From: QVMM01 sp047030855
GTDB taxonomy: Bacteria; Bacteroidota; Bacteroidia; Bacteroidales; Dysgonomonadaceae
DNA: 64,000 nt
Direction of reading: 5' to 3'
Assembly: GCA_047030855.1 (NCBI GenBank)
Contig: JBKYIJ010000008.1
Coordinates: 1,178,001-1,242,000, forward strand
Below, piece by piece: positions 35,704 through 42,960 of this stretch. Numbering within the stretch: the stretch's first letter is position 1; each line of letters starts with the position of its first letter. Both the position numbers and the translations under genes were made by a program. A model generated the notes under the pieces. The model did not search any database, was not told the origin of the DNA, and saw only the letters and a list, made by a program, of their open reading frames with translations.

Positions 35704-37020
35704 ATGACAACTAAAGATATTTTAAAAAAAACATTGGTTGAGTTTTCCCGATTCCTGTTGGGAATAACTTTTATGTTTTCAGGATTCGTAAAAGCGGTTG
35801 ATCCTTTAGGTACAACTTATAAGATAGAGGATTACTTTACCGCTTTCGGGCTTAACTCTTTTTCTTGGTTGGCACTGCCTTTGTCTGTACTTCTTTGCGT
35901 CGTGGAATTTTCAGCAGGTGCTTTCATGTTTCTGGGCATTTATCGTAAGTGGACATCCCGTGTCATGCTTCTGATAATGCTTTTTATGACTCCGCTGACT
36001 CTTTATCTGGCGATAGCCAATCCCGTCTCGGATTGCGGATGCTTCGGAGACGCGTTGATTATAACCAACTGGCAAACTTTTTATAAAAATATTTTCCTGT
36101 TGCTCGCGGCTGTTGTTTGTTTTATTTATTACGGCAGAATCACAAACTTTTTCACAGGTAAATTTTATTGGATGGTGGGACTGTTTGTCGTTGCGTTCGG
36201 TATAATATTCAGTCTGTATAATTATTACCACGAACCTGTTTTTGATTTCAGACCTTATAAAATCGGGGCAAACATTCCCGAATTAATGAAAGTTGAGGAT
36301 GGGAAGGGCGATGTATACGAAAATGTTTTTATATACGAAAAGGATGGCGTCAAGAAAGAGTTTTCCGAAGACAATTATCCTTGGCATGATACGACATGGG
36401 TATTTGTTGACAGGCAAAACAAATTGATAAAAGAAGGAGAAAAACCTGAAATAACAGATTTCGTTATCAACCGCCTGTATCTGAGTCCCGACAAGACAGA
36501 GTTCGAAGGTGAAGAAAATATAACGCAGGAAGTGTTGGAAGACAGCAGTTACGTATTCCTTATGATATCATACTCGTTGAACGACATGCGTGAAACATAT
36601 CTGAGCCGTTTTGAAGATGTAAATAACTACGCAAAAGATTATGATTATAAGTTTTATTGCCTGACATCTTCCACGAAAGATTATATTCTGCAATGGGAAA
36701 ACGAAAACGCTAACAATTTTGTATATTGTCTGACGGATGCGCGGACACTTAAAACAATGGCAAGATCCAACCCCGGGCTTATTCTGATGAAGAACGGCAT
36801 AATTATAAATAAATGGACAGGATCGGAAGTCCCTTCCGAAAAAGAGCTTGTTAAACCTTTGGATGAACTTTCGTACGGGCAGCCTGTGGATACAAAAAAA
36901 GAAAACAAAGAAAATTTAATTTCCATAATTCTTATCTTTGTCGTTCCGCTTTCGGTACTGAAAGCTTTGGACGTATTGATATACAGAAAGAAAAACCGAA
37001 ATAAAACGGATAATAACTAA
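35704..37020 (+). CDS. DoxX/MauE-like membrane protein with a thioredoxin-like C-terminal domain (BT_3928-like)
   Basis: 438 residues. The N-terminal four-helix DoxX/MauE-type domain has FLLGITFMFSGFVKAVDPLG and the cysteine motif SDCGCFGDA, near residue 115, typical of quinone-linked disulfide chemistry. A fifth helix precedes a periplasmic part. The C-terminal domain (about residues 275-395) has a thioredoxin-like pattern (YVFLMISYSLNDM, NPGLILMKNGIIINKWTGSE) but no CxxC, and a last helix sits at about 402-422. It probably supports envelope redox or folding; that is inferred. It is 5 bp after the DUF1599 gene and 28 bp before tpiA. Confidence 0.82.
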   Translation: MTTKDILKKTLVEFSRFLLGITFMFSGFVKAVDPLGTTYKIEDYFTAFGLNSFSWLALPLSVLLCVVEFSAGAFMFLGIYRKWTSRVMLLIMLFMTPLTLYLAIANPVSDCGCFGDALIITNWQTFYKNIFLLLAAVVCFIYYGRITNFFTGKFYWMVGLFVVAFGIIFSLYNYYHEPVFDFRPYKIGANIPELMKVEDGKGDVYENVFIYEKDGVKKEFSEDNYPWHDTTWVFVDRQNKLIKEGEKPEITDFVINRLYLSPDKTEFEGEENITQEVLEDSSYVFLMISYSLNDMRETYLSRFEDVNNYAKDYDYKFYCLTSSTKDYILQWENENANNFVYCLTDARTLKTMARSNPGLILMKNGIIINKWTGSEVPSEKELVKPLDELSYGQPVDTKKENKENLISIILIFVVPLSVLKALDVLIYRKKNRNKTDNN

Positions 37021-37048
37021 TTACTAATATATAAACTTACAAATTGTT

Positions 37049-37807
37049 ATGAGAAAGAATATTGTTGCAGGAAACTGGAAGATGAATAAAAATCTGCAAG
37101 AAGGTTTGGCTTTTGTTGATGAACTTCTTATGGCTTTGGATAACAGAGATAAAATAAATTGCGAAGTGATTGTGGGAACTCCGTTTATTCATTTGGCAAG
37201 CGTAGTATCCGCAATAAAAGATAAAAGAGTAGGCGTTGCTGCACAAAACTGTGCAGATAAAGCTTCGGGAGCCTACACAGGCGAAGTTTCGGCGGCAATG
37301 ATAGCTTCGACAGGAGCTAAATACGTAATTTTAGGACACTCGGAACGCAGAACCTATTACGGGGAAACCGATGAAAAGCTGAAAGAAAAAGTAATCCTTG
37401 CTTTGGCAAACGGGCTGACTCCGATATTCTGTATCGGGGAAGTATTGGAAGAACGCGAAAGCGGAAAACAAAACGAGGTTGTAAAATCTCAGATAGAAAA
37501 AGCTTTGTTTAACTTGTCGTCTGCCGATTTTTCAAAACTCGTACTTGCTTACGAACCTGTATGGGCGATAGGGACAGGCAAGACTGCTACACCTGCTCAG
37601 GCACAGGAAATGCACGCGTTTATCCGTAAAACCATTGCCGACAAATACGGAAAAGAAATAGCCGATAATACGTCTATTCTGTATGGCGGTAGCGCCAATG
37701 CGGGTAATGCAAAAGAACTGTTCTCAAATCCTGACGTGGATGGCGGACTTATCGGCGGGGCTTCGTTGGAAGTCGAGAAGTTTATGCCTATTGTAGAAGC
37801 TTTTTAA
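37049..37807 (+). CDS. tpiA: Triosephosphate isomerase
   Basis: 252 residues. It interconverts dihydroxyacetone phosphate and glyceraldehyde 3-phosphate. Motifs are AGNWKMNKN (Lys of the active site), VILGHSERRTYYGE (electrophilic His), the catalytic LAYEPVWAIGTGKTATPAQA with its Glu and mobile loop, and ILYGGSANAGNAKEL. The length is normal. A glycolytic enzyme in a run of otherwise uncharacterised envelope genes is the usual arrangement in Bacteroidales. Confidence 0.97.
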   Translation: MRKNIVAGNWKMNKNLQEGLAFVDELLMALDNRDKINCEVIVGTPFIHLASVVSAIKDKRVGVAAQNCADKASGAYTGEVSAAMIASTGAKYVILGHSERRTYYGETDEKLKEKVILALANGLTPIFCIGEVLEERESGKQNEVVKSQIEKALFNLSSADFSKLVLAYEPVWAIGTGKTATPAQAQEMHAFIRKTIADKYGKEIADNTSILYGGSANAGNAKELFSNPDVDGGLIGGASLEVEKFMPIVEAF

Positions 37808-37816
37808 ATTAAAAAC

Positions 37817-37863
37817 ATCAACAAGCCATAGTTGAAAGATTGTTTCAATTATGGTTTGTTTTA
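37817..37863 (+). terminator. Probable intrinsic terminator or attenuator after tpiA
   Basis: Inverted repeat with a few G-U pairs (arms AACAAGCCATAGTTGAAA / TTTCAATTATGGTTTGTT, loop about 5 nt) followed by TTTTAT. It lies inside the operon, so it may only reduce readthrough into the SPOR gene. Confidence 0.5.
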
Positions 37864-37877
37864 TCATATCAGATATT

Positions 37878-38396
37878 ATGAAACGATTAATATCATTTTC
37901 GGGTTTTATCATTTTGTGCATTGCCGCTTGTTTGGGACAGGGGTCGATAATAACTGACCTGAACCAGCCTAAAGCAGGGCAGGGTAGCATAACTATCTAT
38001 CAGGATGAAACCATTGAAGGCTTGATTGGCTTAAAATCTGCGGCAGAAGGTACGACAACGCCTGTCCAGAATGATCAGAATACGGGTGAGACGCCTGTAA
38101 AACACGAGCCTACAAACTATATCCAAACAAAAGGGTATAAAATACAGGTTTTTTCGGGTAACGATCAGCGTCGCTCCAAGAATGAAGCCTATTCCAAGAA
38201 AGAAATGATCCAAAGCAGTTTTCCTGACATGGAAGTTGCCATTACGTTCCGTTCACCTGTATGGCGTGTCCGCGTAGGTAATTTTAAGACGTATGAGCAG
38301 GCTTTTCAGGCAATGAAAGAGCTAAAGGACGCATTCCCTACTTTTGGTAAAGAAATGCAGATTGTGGAAGCTGTAATAAAATTGCCTGTTTATTAA
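37878..38396 (+). CDS. Exported SPOR-domain protein
   Basis: 172 residues. A signal peptide (IILCIAACLGQG, possibly a lipoprotein at Cys18) leads into a Thr/Gly/Gln linker and a C-terminal SPOR domain (about residues 92-168: YKIQVFSGNDQRRSKNEAYS, MEVAITFRSPVWRVRVGNFK, TYEQAFQAMKELK). SPOR domains bind denuded peptidoglycan at division sites, so this is probably a periplasmic cell-wall or division factor. The ATG at 37878 is chosen for the signal peptide. It lies 21 bp ahead of folE. Confidence 0.88.
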   Translation: MKRLISFSGFIILCIAACLGQGSIITDLNQPKAGQGSITIYQDETIEGLIGLKSAAEGTTTPVQNDQNTGETPVKHEPTNYIQTKGYKIQVFSGNDQRRSKNEAYSKKEMIQSSFPDMEVAITFRSPVWRVRVGNFKTYEQAFQAMKELKDAFPTFGKEMQIVEAVIKLPVY

Positions 38397-38417
38397 TTGT
38401 GTAAATAATATTGATAA

Positions 38418-38993
38418 ATGTCCGGTTCATCAGAAATAACAGAGAAGTTAGCACAACATTATAAAGAAATATTATCGCTGCTCGGCGAAAACACTCGGCG
38501 TGAGGGGCTTCTGCAAACGCCTGAAAGAGTAGCCAAAGCGATGCAATTCCTGACTAAGGGATATTCTGAGAATCCTGAGGATATCCTCAGAAAAGCTTTG
38601 TTTAAGGAAGATTACAGCCAGATGGTGATTGTGAAGGATATAGATTTCTATTCCTTATGCGAACATCACATGCTTCCGTTCTGGGGGAAAGTGCACGTAG
38701 CTTATATACCCAACGGATATATTACAGGCTTAAGCAAAATTCCCCGTGTTGTCGATGTATATGCCCGTCGCCTGCAAGTGCAGGAAAGGCTTACCCTTCA
38801 GATTAAAAGCTGTATTCAGAATACGCTGAATCCCCTTGGCGTAATGGTGGTGATAGAAGCTCAGCATATGTGTATGCAGATGCGGGGCGTGGAAAAACAG
38901 AATTCCGTTACCACTACTTCCGATTTCACGGGTGCATTTAATCAGGCAAAAACGAGAGAGGAATTTATAAATCTCATCAATAAGAAAAACTAA
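38418..38993 (+). CDS. folE: GTP cyclohydrolase I
   Basis: 191 residues. It converts GTP to dihydroneopterin triphosphate, the first step of folate synthesis. Zinc and catalytic residues sit in FYSLCEHHMLPFWGKVHVAY (Cys, His) and MCMQMRGVEKQNSVTTTSDF (Cys, pterin loop). GLSKIPRVVDVYARRLQVQE is the conserved core. The N-terminal TRREGLLQTPERVAKAM is also typical. It is 15 bp ahead of glyS. Confidence 0.96.
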   Translation: MSGSSEITEKLAQHYKEILSLLGENTRREGLLQTPERVAKAMQFLTKGYSENPEDILRKALFKEDYSQMVIVKDIDFYSLCEHHMLPFWGKVHVAYIPNGYITGLSKIPRVVDVYARRLQVQERLTLQIKSCIQNTLNPLGVMVVIEAQHMCMQMRGVEKQNSVTTTSDFTGAFNQAKTREEFINLINKKN

Positions 38994-39008
38994 TATCAAA
39001 AATAGATC

Positions 39009-40550
39009 ATGGCGCAGGAAGATGTTTTCAAAAAAATAGTTTCGCATTGTAAAGAGTACGGCTTTGTTTTCCCCTCGAGTGAAATATATGACGGGCTTGG
39101 TGCTGTTTACGACTACGGACAGATGGGTGTCGAGTTGAAGAACAACATTAAAAAATATTGGTGGGACAGTATGATCCTGCTTCACGAGAATGTTGTGGGT
39201 ATTGATTCGGCTATTTTCATGCACCCTACCATCTGGAAAGCTTCAGGGCATGTCGACGCCTTCAATGATCCGTTGATTGATAATAAAGACAGTAAAAAGC
39301 GTTATCGTGCCGATGTCCTTATTGAAGACTATCTGGCTAAGATCGACGACAAAATAAACAAAGAGGTAGAAAAAGCCGCCAAGAAATTCGGTGACAGTTT
39401 TGACGAAGCCATGTTCCGTGAAACCAATCCGAGAGTTAAAGAACAACAGGCTAAGCGAGACGAGGTTCACACCCGTTTTGCAAAAGCATTGAATGACAAC
39501 AACCTCGACGATCTCCGTCAGATTATCATAGATTGTGAAATCGTTTGCCCGATAAGCGGAACTCGCAATTGGACGGAAGTCCGCCAGTTTAACCTGATGT
39601 TTGCTACGGAAATGGGATCTACCGCTGATGGAGCGATGAAAGTTTATCTTCGTCCCGAAACGGCGCAGGGAATTTTTGTCAACTTTCTGAACGTGCAGAA
39701 AACAGGACGGATGAAAATACCTTTCGGTATTGCCCAGATCGGAAAAGCTTTCCGTAACGAAATCGTTGCCCGCCAGTTTATTTTCCGCATGCGCGAATTT
39801 GAACAGATGGAAATGCAGTTCTTTGTTCGTCCCGGAGAAGAACTCGAATGGTTCAGACAATGGAAAGAAACACGCATGAAGTGGCACAAAGCCTTAGGCT
39901 TCGGCGATCAGAAATACCGTTTTCACGATCACGATAAATTGGCTCATTACGCCAATGCCGCAACCGATATAGAGTTTGAAATGCCTTTCGGTTTTAAGGA
40001 AGTGGAGGGAATACATTCGCGTACTGATTTCGATTTGAGCAGCCACGAAAAATATTCGGGAAAGAAGATGCAGTATTTCGATCCCGAACTTAATAAATCA
40101 TATACTCCTTATGTCGTTGAAACTTCGATAGGAGTCGATCGTATGTTTTTGTCGATCGTTTCGGCATCTTATCATGAAGAAACCCTCGACGGAGGCGAAA
40201 CCCGTGTGGTTCTAAGACTGCCAGCACCATTAGCACCTGTCAAGCTTGCCGTTTTGCCATTGGTTAAGAAAGACGGATTGCCTGAAAAAGCTCGTGAAAT
40301 TATAGATTCTTTAAAATTCGATTTTAAATGCCAGTATGACGAAAAAGACAGCATCGGAAAACGTTATCGCCGTCAGGATGCTATCGGGACTCCTTATTGC
40401 GTAACAGTCGATCATCAGACGCTTGAGGACAATATGGTGACAATCCGCTATCGCGACACGATGGAGCAGGAGAGAGTTAAAATATCCGACTTGCAGGGCA
40501 TTATATCGGAAAAAGTGAATATGAAAAGCCTTCTTATGAAATTGAATTGA
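39009..40550 (+). CDS. glyS: Glycyl-tRNA synthetase (alpha-2 type)
   Basis: 513-residue class II synthetase that charges tRNA-Gly. It has FVFPSSEIYDGLGAVYDYG at the N-terminus, RPETAQGIFVNF, motif 2 GKAFRNEIVARQFIFRMREF followed by EQMEMQFFVRPGEE, and motif 3 SIGVDRMFLSIVSASY. The anticodon-binding domain starts with LAPVKLAVLPLVKKDGL. The single-chain eukaryote-like form is normal for Bacteroidota. The coding A7 run after codon 9 is in frame. A shared terminator follows. Confidence 0.97.
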   Translation: MAQEDVFKKIVSHCKEYGFVFPSSEIYDGLGAVYDYGQMGVELKNNIKKYWWDSMILLHENVVGIDSAIFMHPTIWKASGHVDAFNDPLIDNKDSKKRYRADVLIEDYLAKIDDKINKEVEKAAKKFGDSFDEAMFRETNPRVKEQQAKRDEVHTRFAKALNDNNLDDLRQIIIDCEIVCPISGTRNWTEVRQFNLMFATEMGSTADGAMKVYLRPETAQGIFVNFLNVQKTGRMKIPFGIAQIGKAFRNEIVARQFIFRMREFEQMEMQFFVRPGEELEWFRQWKETRMKWHKALGFGDQKYRFHDHDKLAHYANAATDIEFEMPFGFKEVEGIHSRTDFDLSSHEKYSGKKMQYFDPELNKSYTPYVVETSIGVDRMFLSIVSASYHEETLDGGETRVVLRLPAPLAPVKLAVLPLVKKDGLPEKAREIIDSLKFDFKCQYDEKDSIGKRYRRQDAIGTPYCVTVDHQTLEDNMVTIRYRDTMEQERVKISDLQGIISEKVNMKSLLMKLN

Positions 40551-40570
40551 AATATTTTTATATCTGATAA

Positions 40571-40604
40571 AAAAAAGGATTGCCTGTTAAAGCAATCCTT
40601 TTTT
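40571..40604. terminator. Bidirectional terminator between glyS and the convergent lipoprotein gene
   Basis: Inverted repeat AAAAAAGGATTGC / GCAATCCTTTTTT with an 8 nt loop. A T6 run flanks one side and an A run the other, so it can end both converging transcripts (stops at 40550 plus and 40624 minus). Confidence 0.8.
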
Positions 40605-40623
40605 AGTTATATATTTCTCGTTT

Positions 40624-41253
40624 TTATTTTAATTTCTTTTCGTACGTTTCGTACTTGTCAATACCGTTAGAAGCGAGTATGCCTCTTACCAAAACTGTTA
40701 TTTTTCCTTCTTTTATTTTAATATCTTCCACCCATTGTTCAGAGTATTTGGTATCGTCCTTATATTTATTCCAAGCTTCCATAACCGTTTTAGCCACCAT
40801 GTCCGAAGTAAGCGCGGAAGCGTCATACATTTCGTCAGCCAGTACAAAATTTTCGGCATCTCCTACCAATAGTTGTACGGTTTTTGTTTCCCCATCCCAT
40901 TTACCGTCGCCCGACCAGTAACGGTTTTCTCTCAGTGTTTTCGGATCGTCAGGATTCAGGTGTATTAGTCTGATAGAAGCATTATCGGGTCTGTCAAATC
41001 TAACCGAGCCGATTTTTGACGGACGGCTGATAGAGATATCTATTTCGTCGATCTTGCTCATGTTGTCGCCAGCCTTTGCGATGACGCCGTCCATTACTCT
41101 TTTAACCTCAGCTTCATCCGTGAACATTTTGTAATCTGTTTTCTCAGGAAGAAGCCTTTTCCCGTCGGGACCAGAACCTGAGTCTGAACCAGAACCTCCA
41201 CACGAAACTAAAAACAATGTAGCAAATAAAGCAATAATAAAATTCTTTCTCAT
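40624..41253 (-). CDS. Lipoprotein of unknown function
   Basis: 209 residues. The lipobox is LFLVSC (Cys18), with a Gly/Ser-rich linker (GGSGSDSGSGPDGK) right after the anchor. The mature domain has an N-terminal helix (TDEAEVKRVMDGVIAKAGDN), a beta strand with a conserved Arg/Asp pattern (VRFDRPDNASIRLIHLNPDD) and a WSGDGKWDGETKTVQLLVGD segment. I recognise no family. It stands alone with its own -7 element (41311-41318) and shares a terminator with glyS. Confidence 0.7.
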   Translation of the reverse strand: MRKNFIIALFATLFLVSCGGSGSDSGSGPDGKRLLPEKTDYKMFTDEAEVKRVMDGVIAKAGDNMSKIDEIDISISRPSKIGSVRFDRPDNASIRLIHLNPDDPKTLRENRYWSGDGKWDGETKTVQLLVGDAENFVLADEMYDASALTSDMVAKTVMEAWNKYKDDTKYSEQWVEDIKIKEGKITVLVRGILASNGIDKYETYEKKLK

Positions 41254-41310
41254 AATAATTTGTAGTTAAGGATTTGATTTATAATAATAAATTGAGTTTG
41301 TATTTTTTTT

Positions 41311-41318
41311 CAAAAATA
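41311..41318 (-). promoter_or_regulatory. -7 element TATTTTTG for the lipoprotein at 40624-41253
   Basis: Minus-strand TAnnTTTG match about 58 nt before the ATG at 41253. The -33 element is not clear. Confidence 0.4.
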
Positions 41319-41369
41319 TGAAATTTATTGTGAATGTGTTTGAATAAAAATAAAATTTTATTCATCGTT

Positions 41370-42089
41370 TTAAAATTTCATGCTATCTCCCCTGTGTTTT
41401 ATTTCGAAAAATTTACAACCGTTGCTTTCCGCATAGCTTTTAAAAGCATCTGCCTGCTCGTAATGATCGCCGAAATGCATCGGAGCAAACAGTTTAACAT
41501 CTATCTTGTTCACAAATTGCCGCGCTCCCAGCATATAGTCCTTTCCTAAACGCTGATCTACGGGGAACATAGCCAGATCGAGGCATTTAACAGCTTTTGC
41601 CAGAAGGTTTAATTCGTTGATGTAAGCAGTTTCAGCTGCCTCTATTTCTTTCGGCGTAGATTCGTCTTTCCAATGCCAGTTGTTCAGATCGCCCGCGTGA
41701 AAGATGAGTTTATTCTCTGTTTTTATAAGAAATGATATGCCTTTGTCGGTAGAGCCGTAGGCTTTGATTTCTAAATTTTTATCAATATAACTTTCAAGTT
41801 TGTTCAGATAAAAAGCATCAGTCTCTTTTGCAAATTTATCTTCAAGTATATCACCTGAAAAAATGTATTGAGTATTCGGATTGATGCTTTTCCATTTTAA
41901 AATATCGGGACTGAAATGATCCCGATGCGAGTGGGTTGACAGAACGTATAGTTTAGTATCCTTCTTCAACAAATGATCATATACATATCCTTTGCGTACT
42001 CCTTGCGTATCCTTAAAGAAATCAATAACAATCGAGTAATTCTCAGCTTCAATGGCAAAGCCGCTGTGGTAAATATATGTAAGTTCCAT
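41370..42089 (-). CDS. Metallo-beta-lactamase-fold hydrolase
   Basis: 239 residues of the UlaG/YtxJ-like MBL family. The metal signature is STHSHRDHFSPDI (HxHxDH); other ligand sites are FHAGDLNNWHW (Asp) and LFAPMHFGDHYEQ (His). The opening YIYHSGFAIEAENYSIVIDF is the typical first beta hairpin. The substrate is unknown. Its ATG abuts the patatin stop; it is the last gene of the TAM operon. Confidence 0.85.
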   Translation of the reverse strand: MELTYIYHSGFAIEAENYSIVIDFFKDTQGVRKGYVYDHLLKKDTKLYVLSTHSHRDHFSPDILKWKSINPNTQYIFSGDILEDKFAKETDAFYLNKLESYIDKNLEIKAYGSTDKGISFLIKTENKLIFHAGDLNNWHWKDESTPKEIEAAETAYINELNLLAKAVKCLDLAMFPVDQRLGKDYMLGARQFVNKIDVKLFAPMHFGDHYEQADAFKSYAESNGCKFFEIKHRGDSMKF

Positions 42090-42956
42090 TTATTCTTTTT
42101 TTACTTTTATAGATTCAAATATGTTTTTGGCACATTGATATCCTTCTTCATATAGTGCTTCGAGCTTTTTCGTGTCTTTCTCTATTCTGTCAACTTCGAC
42201 GGGTTTTAAAGGGCGTATTACGATAATCTTTCCTTCCTCTTCCAGTTTGTCCACCAGATCGAGTTGTTCGTTATAAACCCTGTTTCTGTTGCTCAGGGCA
42301 TCTCTTAACGCAGGATATTTCCGATAGACAAATCGCGGGACTTTTATGTCTTTTTTCTCTTTTCTGTATCCTTTATTTCGCGTAAGGACAACGATATTGT
42401 TTTTATGTCCCTTGTCGATAGCTCTTTGTACTGGAATGGAGTCGCAAATGCCGCCGTCCAGCATGGGTACATTGTCCACGTATGCTATCGGGCACATGAT
42501 CGGCAAACTGCTCGATGCACGCGCAATGTCCAACAGTCTTTGTATATTCTTTTTTTCTTCAAAATATTCCGCTTTCCCTGTCAGACAGTTTGTCGTTACC
42601 ATTTCGTATCGGGTGGGAGAGGAAAAATACGTGCCGTAATCGTAAGGATAAATGGATTCGGGCAATTCTTTGAACAACAGGTTGAAATCCATTATGTTTC
42701 TGTTTTTCAGAAAATGTTTGATTCCGATATAATGGTATTTTTCGAGCATCTCTATATTGCTGTACCTTGCCCTTCCGCGTTGTTTCGAAATATACGACAA
42801 TCCATTGCACGCTCCTGCCGAAACACCTACTACGTAAGGAAAATCAATGTTGTTGTCAATGAAATAATCCAATACTCCACAGGTGAAAATGCCGCGCATG
42901 CCACCACCTTCGAGCACCAGCCCGTAATCGTTTATATTGATTTCCGTTAATGACAT
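42090..42956 (-). CDS. Patatin-like phospholipase
   Basis: 288 residues with the Ser/Asp dyad: oxyanion loop LVLEGGGMRGIFTCGVLDYF, nucleophile VVGVSAGACNGLS (Ser46) and MLDGGICDSIPVQ (Asp). It is a cytoplasmic lipid acyl hydrolase of the bacterial YjjU-like group. The ATG at 42956 (MSLTEI), 4 bp after the tamL stop, is preferred over one nine codons upstream inside tamL. It lies between tamL and the MBL gene, which suggests lipid turnover linked to outer membrane assembly, but this is inference. Confidence 0.88.
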   Translation of the reverse strand: MSLTEININDYGLVLEGGGMRGIFTCGVLDYFIDNNIDFPYVVGVSAGACNGLSYISKQRGRARYSNIEMLEKYHYIGIKHFLKNRNIMDFNLLFKELPESIYPYDYGTYFSSPTRYEMVTTNCLTGKAEYFEEKKNIQRLLDIARASSSLPIMCPIAYVDNVPMLDGGICDSIPVQRAIDKGHKNNIVVLTRNKGYRKEKKDIKVPRFVYRKYPALRDALSNRNRVYNEQLDLVDKLEEEGKIIVIRPLKPVEVDRIEKDTKKLEALYEEGYQCAKNIFESIKVKKE

Positions 42957-42960
42957 AGGT

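Noticed and set aside
39243..39887. 214-codon ORF antisense to glyS
   Set aside because: glyS is unambiguous and the antisense frame has no homologous features.
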